From NCBI RefSeq assembly GCF_049639735.1, contig NZ_JBEVVA010000003.1, positions 1,674,001 to 1,738,000 on the forward strand: DNA of 64,000 bases. Direction: 5' to 3'. Positions 50,110 to 57,361 of this stretch are shown in pieces. Every line of letters begins with the position of its first letter. The first letter of the stretch is position 1. A program made the translations under genes and the position numbers. Source of the DNA: Elusimicrobium simillimum (GTDB taxonomy: Bacteria; Elusimicrobiota; Elusimicrobia; Elusimicrobiales; Elusimicrobiaceae). The notes beneath the pieces were generated by a model that had not been told where the DNA came from, made no database searches, and worked only from the letters and a program-made list of their open reading frames with translations.

Positions 50110-52076
50110 ATGAGATATTGGGTTTATATAAATGATAAAGTTATGGGGCCGTATGAGGAAAGCCAAATTCCGCAATTGGACGGCTTTACTCCGGACACTT
50201 TAATCTGTTCCGAGGTGATAGAAGAAGGCGCGTCACAGGAATGGGTTAAAGCAAGCTCAGTTATCCATATTCCCGACGCTACCACAGACGCCGTATCTGA
50301 AAGACACCTTGATACAGGCACCGGCACAGCCACTTATATAGCGGCGAGCGACGTTTCCAAACGTCCCGCGCAAACAACAACGGTAGACGCTTCACAAGCC
50401 GCGGTTAACGCAGCGTTGCTTGAGCAGATTGCCGCGCTCAGCAAACAAATTGAAAGACTTAATAATGAAGTGCAAAACCTTTCCGAAAGAACATCTTACG
50501 CCGCACCTTTACCGTTACAAAACGCCGGCCATGAAGAAGACCCCTTTGAAAAAGCTATTACAGAGCTTGACACCCAAAAACATGGCGACGTAATTATCCC
50601 CTCGCAACCGCAGGAAGACAAACCTAAGGTAGAATCCATAGCGGAAGACAATACCCCCCGCAAATGGATATGGCGCCGGTGCTTGATAACGCGGCGGTTA
50701 AAGAAGCCGCACAGGAAGAAGTGCAGGCCGCGGAAGTAAAAGCCGAAGAGAATATTGTAGATTCTTTTGGCTCGGCGGATATGCCTGAGCTGGGCAAAGA
50801 AATAGAACCTGAAGCCGTAGATATCGTAAACCCGCAGGACGCCATAGCGCCCCTTAACGAAACCCCGGACCTGGCCACTAAAGAGGAACTTAATCTTGAA
50901 GAAATTGTGCCAGTACAGGAAGCGGAACCCGACACTTTGCAACCGCACGAAACCCCTGCGCCCTTACCGGACTTTAAACCGGAAGAACCCGTTATAGAAC
51001 CTATAAAACTTGAGCCTATCGAGCTTGAGGAAATACACGACACTCTTAACCTTACAAAAACATTTACCCAGCCGCCCCAGCACGCGGAAGAAGACTCTGC
51101 CGTAGTGGCGTCCGCTTTAGACTCATTATATAAAGCCCCGCTTTTACAGCCGGAACCTAAAAAAGAAGAACCTGTGGTTGAGTTTGAAGATTTAATGGCA
51201 GTAAAAGACGGCGCCAAAGATGAAACTGTGCTTCAAACAAAAATGAACACAGTGCCTGAAATTCAGCTTAACGAGGCCACCTCTCTTATTTCAGACTTCG
51301 TGCCGCCAAGCAGCTTAGAAAAAGAAAAGAAAGAAGAAGGTTCTTCAGAATCACAGGACATTATCTCCAGCCTGGAAGACAATGAGGTTGACCTTAACGC
51401 GCCTATAGCCACACCTGTTTTAAAACGCGTTAAACCGGCCGACATTAAAACAAACCCGTTAATATCATCCGCCAAACAAGCTGAAATGGCTAATGAAAAT
51501 ACGGAAAGAATTGACGGCATTGACCAGTTTGGCACATTAGAAGAAACCACGCCTAAACCAAGCACCGCCAAAAAAATATTGCCTGCCGTTTTTGGTTTAA
51601 TATTACTTGCGCTTGCTTACGTAGGGTTGGTTTTCACAAATATATTGCCGGATTCATTTGGCCTGCTTGGCAAAAAGCCCGCGGCCCCGGCGCAACAGCC
51701 CATAGTAGACCCTATACCTTATGAGCCCTCCACAACCATGCCTGAAGGCGAGTTTGGTAATACAGAGCAGCTGCCTTTACCCATCACAAGCGTTGACCCT
51801 GTTATAGACGAAGTAAAAAGCTATACTTTACCTAACGGCTCTACACTGGAAGCTACAATTAACGCCAAACACCCCACGCTTATACAACAAATAAATTGGT
51901 CCTCCAAGCAAGTTGATACTGACGGGTATGACAACTACTCAATATCAGCAAATGTACCGCCAAACCCGGATGTTAAAGATTCTTTGAGGATTATATACCG
52001 CTTTAATTATAACCAAACAAGTAAGCAGCTTACACCGCTTACGTCAGACTCTAAAAACATACTTGGCGTACAGTAA
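50110..52076 (+). pseudogene. GYF-domain membrane protein, interrupted by a one-base frameshift
   Basis: Two overlapping frames make one protein of about 655 residues. The first (50110-50739) has a GYF_2-type domain at residues 1-50 (RYWVYINDKVMGPYEESQIP), a coiled coil (LLEQIAALSKQIERLNNEV) and an acidic start of linker, then ends in a basic out-of-frame tail. The second continues from about 50660 with a long acidic Pro/Glu linker, one transmembrane helix (joined residues about 487-513) and a C-terminal domain of about 140 residues outside the membrane. The break is at six C (50654-50659): a seventh C would read NTPPQMDMAPVL and restore the frame. GYF_2 domains bind proline-rich peptides; this one would be cytosolic. 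Confidence 0.82.
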
Positions 52077-52087
52077 AATTTAAAAAC

Positions 52088-52118
52088 AAACTCCCCCGGT
52101 AAAACCGGGGGAGTTTTT
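52088..52118 (+). terminator. Intrinsic terminator after the GYF-domain gene
   Basis: 13-bp stem AAACTCCCCCGGT / ACCGGGGGAGTTT with a 3-base loop and a run of T (52114-52118), starting 12 bases after the stop codon. Confidence 0.95.
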
Positions 52119-52200
52119 ATTGTCTAAATAATATTTTAAATAAATATTTTTAACATAGTTTGCACAACGAAAGTGTGCCGCACTTCATTTATACATCGTT

Positions 52201-52296
52201 TTCATTTTTGAGTGGAGTTTAAATTTTCTTTAAGCGACATTCAAGTAGCGTAGCTACGGTGAGCTTCAAAAAATTTAAAATCCGCCAAAAATGGAA
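52201..52296. repeat. Imperfect inverted repeat with palindromic centre
   Basis: TTCATTTTTGAGTGGAG-type left arm (52201-52235) is complementary at most positions to the right arm 52263-52296. The centre carries the palindrome GTAGC-GTA-GCTAC (52245-52257). Flanks on both sides share a GTGCCG sequence. A related small palindrome (GCTGC-GTA-GCAGC) occurs near 46760. Likely a non-coding interspersed repeat. Confidence 0.55.
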
Positions 52297-52336
52297 ACCT
52301 GGCGTGCCGTGGAATAAGGAATTATCATACAAAAAG

Positions 52337-52354
52337 CCCCGCCCAAAGGCGGGG
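52337..52354 (-). terminator. Terminator of the small minus-strand gene
   Basis: Stem CCCCGCC / GGCGGGG with a 4-base loop, followed on the minus strand by CTTTTTG; it begins 5 bases after the stop at 52359. Confidence 0.85.
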
Positions 52355-52358
52355 TTGT

Positions 52359-52703
52359 TTACCCTTTAAGACCCACTGAAGGGCTGGTTGAAATTTTGTG
52401 GTACAAAGCCTCGTAACGCGTAATATTATAATGCAAATGGCGGTGAATAGCCTTCAAAAAAACCTCTTTATCTTGCCGTGAAACCGCTGTTTTTATACAA
52501 GAAAATATTATTTTGTTATTGGCGCTCTGGCGCATAGGCTGCGCTTCGTTATAAAGGCGTATTTCATCTTTTATATTTACGCAGCATTTAACCGAAAGCG
52601 GCGTCAGCCGCCCCATAAAACGGCACCACAGTATGAGTATGCCGCCGTCTTCACCCGCGCAGGATTCGTCTACAAAATCCATTTGGTAAAATTCTTTTTC
52701 CAA
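52359..52703 (-). CDS. Small protein of unknown function
   Basis: 114 residues if it starts at the TTG at 52703 (GGCGG 8 bases before), or 107 from the ATG at 52682, which has no good ribosome site. Soluble, with several Cys (positions about 15, 27, 40, 41, 69), a central helical part and the segment HRHLHYNITRYEALYHKIS. I recognise no family. A good terminator directly downstream and a dyad in the divergent promoter region support it as a real transcribed gene. Confidence 0.6.
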   Translation of the reverse strand: MEKEFYQMDFVDESCAGEDGGILILWCRFMGRLTPLSVKCCVNIKDEIRLYNEAQPMRQSANNKIIFSCIKTAVSRQDKEVFLKAIHRHLHYNITRYEALYHKISTSPSVGLKG

Positions 52704-52736
52704 TATTTTTACCGCCCATTAATATAGCTAAAATAT

Positions 52737-52760
52737 ATTATAGTTATTTATAACTATAAT
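52737..52760. promoter_or_regulatory. Perfect 11-2-11 dyad in the divergent promoter region
   Basis: ATTATAGTTAT-TT-ATAACTATAAT, between the minus-strand small gene and the plus-strand lipoprotein genes. All A/T apart from two G/C positions, so it is more likely a protein-binding site than a terminator. Confidence 0.5.
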
Positions 52761-52814
52761 TCAAGTGGTAATTTTCTTATTTTTATCTATTTAGATGACG
52801 GTTATCAAATGTTG

Positions 52815-52831
52815 TATAATTTTAATATAAT
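52815..52831 (+). promoter_or_regulatory. -10 boxes before the lipoprotein pair, second gives a leaderless start
   Basis: Two perfect TATAAT hexamers at 52815-52820 and 52826-52831. The second ends six bases before the ATG at 52838. No Shine-Dalgarno precedes that ATG, so translation from a leaderless or very short leader is likely. Confidence 0.5.
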
Positions 52832-52837
52832 AAATAT

Positions 52838-53287
52838 ATGAAAAAGCATTTTTATATTATGTTAACTATGCTTACCGCGCTTACGCTTAGCGGGTGCGGG
52901 GTGGATGTTGTGCAGCTTTATTTGCTTACGCAAAACCCGCAGGTACAGCAAGCAATGTTGCAGCAGGGGATGAGCGTGCCCACGGCCCAGGTAAAGCATA
53001 ACGCTAACCAACCTGGTGTAACTTTATTAAAAAGTAAAGACATAAATAAAAGAATGCAAAAGCTCGCAGTTATTAATAACAATAACAAAAAGCTTATAAA
53101 CAGTATTAAAAACAGATACGGCGCGCAAGCCGCAACCGCGTGCGAAGTAGAGCTTACCAATATGGAACAAGAACTATTGGTGCTTATGCACAACACCGCC
53201 GGGGAAGAAGATTTTGTAAAAAAAGCGGATAAAGTAACTGTAAAATATACCGATAAAATAAATAAGATTTTGAAAAACTATAATTAG
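52838..53287 (+). CDS. Small lipoprotein, function unknown
   Basis: 149 residues. Signal MKKHFYIMLTMLTALTLSGC with lipidation at Cys20, then a helical, Gln/Asn/Lys-rich soluble domain (QVQQAMLQQGM, KLAVINNNNKKLINSIKN). The late segment with Glu-rich helix and KVTVKYTDKINKILKNYN matches loosely the end of the next gene product (KYRDQVKLATK), suggesting distant relation. No family recognised. Coupled to the next gene 8 bases on. Confidence 0.85.
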   Translation: MKKHFYIMLTMLTALTLSGCGVDVVQLYLLTQNPQVQQAMLQQGMSVPTAQVKHNANQPGVTLLKSKDINKRMQKLAVINNNNKKLINSIKNRYGAQAATACEVELTNMEQELLVLMHNTAGEEDFVKKADKVTVKYTDKINKILKNYN

Positions 53288-53295
53288 GAGAGTAT

Positions 53296-53634
53296 ATGAA
53301 AAAGACAATAGCCTTAGCTTTAACAACAATTTTACTTGCGGCATGCGCGGGGAATCAAAATATTAAAATGCTCAGCAAAAATGCCGTTGGCACCATGACC
53401 ACGGCGGAAGTAGCTTCTTTTTATAAAGCCAGCAATAAAGACCTTTTAGACACCTTAATCTACGAGAAAGGCGGCAGCAACTATGACAGGCTTACCTCCG
53501 TATTTAACAATATGAACACGGAACTTACCAACATGGCCAATAACAAAACCCCTATTTCTAAAGAAGACTATTACACAAAATTAAAAACAGTAGTGGCTAA
53601 ATATAGAGACCAGGTTAAGTTAGCAACCAAATAG
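53296..53634 (+). CDS. Small lipoprotein, function unknown
   Basis: 112 residues. Signal MKKTIALALTTILLAAC, lipidation at Cys17, then a short helical domain (STEVASFY-like helix, YDRLTSVFNNMNTELTNMAN). AGGAG precedes the ATG. Probably forms a pair with the preceding lipoprotein. A strong terminator follows. Confidence 0.85.
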   Translation: MKKTIALALTTILLAACAGNQNIKMLSKNAVGTMTTAEVASFYKASNKDLLDTLIYEKGGSNYDRLTSVFNNMNTELTNMANNKTPISKEDYYTKLKTVVAKYRDQVKLATK

Positions 53635-53650
53635 TTTTAAATTTAAACAA

Positions 53651-53688
53651 ACAAAAGCCCCGCTCAAAAAAATGAGCGGGGCTTTTGT
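53651..53688. terminator. Bidirectional terminator between lipoproteins and metK
   Basis: 16-bp perfect stem ACAAAAGCCCCGCTCA / TGAGCGGGGCTTTTGT with a 6-base A loop, T-rich on both sides; serves the two convergent transcripts. Confidence 0.95.
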
Positions 53689-53696
53689 TTTCTATT

Positions 53697-54860
53697 TTAA
53701 ATTCCCGCGGCCTTCTTTAAGGCGGCGGCTTTATCCGTTTTTTCCCACGGAAACTGCTCTCTGCCAAAGTGGCCGTAAGCGGCGGTCGCTTTATAAATGG
53801 GACGCCTGAGTTTAAAGTGCTCTATAATGCCTTTAGGCGTAAGCGGAAAAACTTTTTTAGCTATAGCCGTAAGCCTGCCCTCGTCAATTTTGCCTGTTTC
53901 ATGCGTGTCCACATAAAAGCCCACAGGCTCTGCCCTGCCTATGGCGTAGGCCACTTGCACGGTGCACTCATGCGCCAGCCCGGCGGCAACAATATTTTTG
54001 GCTATATAACGGGCCATATAAGCCGCGCTGCGGTCAACCTTGGTTGGGTCTTTGCCGGAGAACGCCCCCCCGCCGTGCGGGCAGCGGCCGCCGTAGGTGT
54101 CTACAATAATTTTGCGCCCGGTCATGCCTGTATCTGACTGCGGGCCGCCTATTACAAACTTACCTGTCGGGTTAATATAAATCTTGGTGTTTTTATCAGC
54201 CCATTTTTTTATTATTGGCATAACTACAACATCAATAATTTTCTTTTTGGCGGCTTCGGTCATGTGTTTGCCTGTTTTATCCAGCACGTCAACCGTGTGC
54301 TGGGTGGAAACTACAACCGTGTCAATCCTTACAGGTTTGCCGTCAACATATTCAAAGGTAATCTGGCTTTTACAGTCCGGCCCTATAAAGGGCAGCTTGC
54401 CGCCGCGCCTGGCAACGGCCAGCGCTTTAACAATTTTATTGGAAAGCACTAAGGTTATGGGCATAAGCTCTTTAGTTTCATTTACCGCGTAACCAACCAT
54501 AAGCCCCTGGTCACCCGCGCCGCCGTGGTCAACACCTTGGCTGATGTCAGGCGACTGCTTGCCTATAACATTTAAAATAGCGCATGTCTCGTGGTTAAAG
54601 CCGTATTTGGCGTCTATATAGCCTATTGTTTTAATTTCTTCTCTGGCTATAGCGTCTGTATCTACCCAGGTGTTGGTGGTTATTTCCCCCCCTACCACTA
54701 CCAGACCGCGGGTAACATAAGTCTCGCACGCTACGCGCGCGTTTTTATCTTTGGCTAAAATAGCGTCAAGTATAGCGTCTGAAATAGCGTCGCACATCTT
54801 ATCGGGGTGACCCTCACCAACTGACTCTGACGTAAATAAACATTTGCCTTTTTTAATCAT
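53697..54860 (-). CDS. metK: S-adenosylmethionine synthetase
   Basis: 387 residues from the ATG at 54860, chosen because GGAGT lies 7 bases upstream and MIKKGKCLFTSESVGEGHPDK is the normal MetK start; the frame is open for 72 more codons to 55076 but these cover the divergent promoter and xthA start. Signatures: GEGHPDKMCDAISDAILD, GAGDQGLMVGYA, and GGGAFSGKDPTKVDRSAAY (P-loop). It makes SAM from methionine and ATP. No SAM riboswitch fits in the 75-base upstream gap. Confidence 0.96.
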   Translation of the reverse strand: MIKKGKCLFTSESVGEGHPDKMCDAISDAILDAILAKDKNARVACETYVTRGLVVVGGEITTNTWVDTDAIAREEIKTIGYIDAKYGFNHETCAILNVIGKQSPDISQGVDHGGAGDQGLMVGYAVNETKELMPITLVLSNKIVKALAVARRGGKLPFIGPDCKSQITFEYVDGKPVRIDTVVVSTQHTVDVLDKTGKHMTEAAKKKIIDVVVMPIIKKWADKNTKIYINPTGKFVIGGPQSDTGMTGRKIIVDTYGGRCPHGGGAFSGKDPTKVDRSAAYMARYIAKNIVAAGLAHECTVQVAYAIGRAEPVGFYVDTHETGKIDEGRLTAIAKKVFPLTPKGIIEHFKLRRPIYKATAAYGHFGREQFPWEKTDKAAALKKAAGI

Positions 54861-54889
54861 AAAGTACTCCGTTAAATTTTCTATAATTA

Positions 54890-54918
54890 ATTTTAGCATT
54901 ATTAAAGATTGGTTGTAA
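54890..54918 (-). promoter_or_regulatory. metK promoter
   Basis: On the minus strand TTACAA (54918-54913), a 17-base spacer ending in TGC, and TAAAAT (54895-54890): a standard promoter with extended -10, about 30 bases before the metK ATG. Unlike several other operon heads here, this transcript has a leader and ribosome site. Confidence 0.6.
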
Positions 54919-54935
54919 GTACCAAAGGGGGAGCT

Positions 54936-55703
54936 ATGACAAAAAAATTTATATCCTGGAACGTTAACGGCCTGCGCGCCGTGGCCAAAAAAGGGTTTGA
55001 GGAGTGGTTTAGCAAAGAATCGCCTGATATTTTGGCATTGCAGGAGACCAAGGCCTCCCCGGACCAGTTGCCCCAAACCTTACAGTCCCCAGCCGGCTAT
55101 CATGCCTATTTCAGCACAGCTGAAAAAAAGGGCTACAGCGGCGTAGCCGTCTATTCCAAAAGTCCCGCGCTTAGCGTGAGTGAGTCTATAGGAGACCCAG
55201 CCCTAGACGGTGAGGGCCGCACTCTTGTACTTGAATTTGATTCATATTATTTTATAAACATCTACTACCCCAACGGCGGCCAAGGTGAACACAGAATAGA
55301 CTATAAACTGCGCTTTTACGACGCTTTTTTAAAGCTTACCCAAAAACTAATGAAGAAAAAAACCGTTGTTGTCTGCGGCGACGTTAATACCGCCCACCAA
55401 GAAATTGACCTTGCCCGCCCAAAAGAAAACGAGGGGAACACAGGCTTTTTACCAAAAGAACGCGCGTGGCTGGATAAATTTTTTGACGGCGGACTGACAG
55501 ATACCTTCCGTATGTTTACCACTGACGGCGGACACTACACCTGGTGGGATTACAAAACTAAAGCGCGTGAGCGCAACGTAGGCTGGCGTATAGACTATTT
55601 TATGATAGATACCCTATCCAAAAATAAAGTTAAAAAGTCTTACATAATGTCAGACGTGCAAGGGTCAGACCATTGTCCTATAGCTATAGAAATAAATGTA
55701 TAA
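54936..55703 (+). CDS. xthA: Exodeoxyribonuclease III (AP endonuclease)
   Basis: 255 residues from the ATG at 54936 (GGGGGAG 3-9 bases upstream). EEP-fold motifs: SWNVNGLRAV, LQETKA, GYSGVAVYSK, CGDVNTAH, NVGWRIDYFMI and the catalytic SDHCPIAI. It cuts DNA at abasic sites and trims 3' ends in base excision repair. Confidence 0.95.
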   Translation: MTKKFISWNVNGLRAVAKKGFEEWFSKESPDILALQETKASPDQLPQTLQSPAGYHAYFSTAEKKGYSGVAVYSKSPALSVSESIGDPALDGEGRTLVLEFDSYYFINIYYPNGGQGEHRIDYKLRFYDAFLKLTQKLMKKKTVVVCGDVNTAHQEIDLARPKENEGNTGFLPKERAWLDKFFDGGLTDTFRMFTTDGGHYTWWDYKTKARERNVGWRIDYFMIDTLSKNKVKKSYIMSDVQGSDHCPIAIEINV

Positions 55704-55709
55704 TAAATT

Positions 55710-56459
55710 ATGTCAATTTCACTTATAATAATTACCAAAAATGAAGAACATAATATCGCCGCCTGCCTAAAAAGCGTAGAGGGCGTGGCGGACGAGGTTA
55801 TTCTTGTGGACGGCCAATCCACAGATAATACCGTTAAAATAGCCGAGAGCCTTGGCGCTAAAGTTTTTACCCGTGTGTTTGACTCTTTTACCCTGCAAAA
55901 AGGCTTCGCCCTTGCCCAGGCCACAAAAGACTGGGTGCTTAACCTAGACGCTGATGAAAAACTTTCAGAAGAACTTAAAAAAGAGATTTTAGAAACGGTT
56001 AAAGACACTGACTGCAACGGTTTTCTTTTACCTTCTAAAAATATTTTCCTTGGCAGGAAAATGAACCACAGCGGCCTTAAAGGCAACTATAAACTGCGCC
56101 TGGTGCGCCGCAGCGCAAACGCGCGTTATGAGGGCGGCAAAGTGCATGAAGTACTGACTGCCGACGGCAAAACCGGTAAATTAAAAAATGTTATAGACCA
56201 TACGCCCTATACAAGCATTTACCAATATTTTGATAAATTTAATAAATACACCTCACTTGGCGCTCAAACAAAATATGACCAGGGCAAAAAATTTAACCCC
56301 ATACAAATACTGCGCCCGCCTTTTGATTTCTTTAAAATATACATAATCAGGCTGGGGATATTAGACGGCTTTCAAGGTTTTTTGTGGGCGTTCTTTTCCT
56401 CTTTATACCCGTTTGTAAAATATGTAAAACTTTGGGAAATAAGAAAAAATGGCAAATAG
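55710..56459 (+). CDS. Family 2 glycosyltransferase (WaaE/KdtX-like)
   Basis: 249 residues. GT-A fold: SLIIITKNEEHNIAACLKS, EVILVDGQSTDNTVKIAE, NLDADEKLSEEL (metal-binding DxD) and, in the C-terminal part, GGKVHEVL and YFDKFNKYTSLGA, as in WaaE-type lipopolysaccharide-core glucosyltransferases. It probably adds a sugar to the LPS core or another surface glycan. Six bases after xthA, and overlapping the next gene by 11 bases. Confidence 0.88.
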   Translation: MSISLIIITKNEEHNIAACLKSVEGVADEVILVDGQSTDNTVKIAESLGAKVFTRVFDSFTLQKGFALAQATKDWVLNLDADEKLSEELKKEILETVKDTDCNGFLLPSKNIFLGRKMNHSGLKGNYKLRLVRRSANARYEGGKVHEVLTADGKTGKLKNVIDHTPYTSIYQYFDKFNKYTSLGAQTKYDQGKKFNPIQILRPPFDFFKIYIIRLGILDGFQGFLWAFFSSLYPFVKYVKLWEIRKNGK

Positions 56460-57228
56460 CGTAATTTTGTTTTTTATTTTAATTACGCTTATGCTGGCCT
56501 GCGCGGCAGTCTTTATTTTTACGCTTTGGTACCTTACCGCGCCAAAACTGACATGCCTTATGTACCACCACTTTGGCCCCGTTACAATCACACAGGAAGA
56601 ACCTTTTTTTATAGATGAAAATTTTTTTGAGACGCAGCTTAAATATATTTTGAGCAAAGGTTACACCCCAATATCTTTTGAGACCGCAGAGCACGCTTTT
56701 ATAAATAAAACAGCCTTGCCAAAAAAATCAATTTTAATAACCTTTGACGACGGCTGGCAAGACAACTACACACACGCTTACCCGGTACTAAAAAAACTAA
56801 ATATTAAGGCAAATATTTTTTTAAACACCGCCCAAATAGGCATTAAAGATAGTATGCTTACCTGGGAACAGGCGGCGGAAATGGCGGCGTCTGGTCTGGT
56901 AAGCTTTGCCTCGCACGGCATGAACCACCTTAGGCTGCGCTCACTTAGCGACGCGGAAGTTTTATACGAACTTACTGAAAGCAAAAAATTAATAGAAGAG
57001 CGCCTTGGCAAACCATGTTTAAGTTTTTGTTACCCATTTGGCTCCGCAGATAAACGCGTACGCTCACTGGTACTTAAGGCCGGTTATATAATGGACTACG
57101 GGACAAGGCGCGGCATAAGTTTTTGGCCGTGGAAAGGCAGCGCGCCAATTAAAAGAATACACGTCATGCGCGGCGAAAATTTAAACGCCCTTAATTTACA
57201 GCTTGTGTTTGGATGTAAGGGAATTTAG
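56449..57228 (+). CDS. Membrane-anchored polysaccharide deacetylase (NodB domain)
   Basis: 259 residues. An N-terminal transmembrane anchor (about 4-29), then a NodB/CE4 domain: MYHHFGPV, LITFDDGWQDNY (catalytic Asp and metal Asp), SFASHGMNHLRLRSL (metal His pair), SFCYPFGSAD. It should remove acetyl groups from a glycan in the envelope. Coupled to the glycosyltransferase, so both likely act on the same surface polysaccharide. Confidence 0.92.
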   Translation: MANSVILFFILITLMLACAAVFIFTLWYLTAPKLTCLMYHHFGPVTITQEEPFFIDENFFETQLKYILSKGYTPISFETAEHAFINKTALPKKSILITFDDGWQDNYTHAYPVLKKLNIKANIFLNTAQIGIKDSMLTWEQAAEMAASGLVSFASHGMNHLRLRSLSDAEVLYELTESKKLIEERLGKPCLSFCYPFGSADKRVRSLVLKAGYIMDYGTRRGISFWPWKGSAPIKRIHVMRGENLNALNLQLVFGCKGI

Positions 57229-57258
57229 ACCTATATCCAAAATTAGGTCTTTTGGCCC

Positions 57259-57345
57259 TTGAAATAATAATTGAAAATAGTTATATTATATAAAGCAAGA
57301 CATGCCTAAATAGACAACTAAAGAAATTCTATTTAGGCTTTTTTT
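57259..57345 (+). promoter_or_regulatory. Promoter followed by a terminator-like hairpin in the leader of the metalloprotease gene
   Basis: TTGAAA (57259), 18-base spacer, TATATT (57283) could form a promoter. About ten bases after the expected start lies a 10-bp hairpin (GCCTAAATAG 57304-57313, CTATTTAGGC 57329-57338) with seven T, a complete intrinsic terminator 16 bases before the GTG start. It either ends the upstream operon or attenuates the metalloprotease gene. Confidence 0.5.
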
Positions 57346-57361
57346 ATAAAAAGGGGTAGTT

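Noticed and set aside
54861..54935. SAM riboswitch upstream of metK
   Set aside because: The divergent gap is 75 bases and contains the promoter itself, leaving too little RNA for any known SAM aptamer.
54861..55076. 72-codon N-terminal extension of metK
   Set aside because: It would cover the divergent promoter and the start of xthA; the normal MetK start with a ribosome site is at 54860.
57226..57253. Terminator directly at the polysaccharide deacetylase stop (AGACCTA / TAGGTCT)
   Set aside because: Only 7 mostly weak pairs overlapping the stop codon and just three T after it; the hairpin at 57304-57345 is a better candidate.
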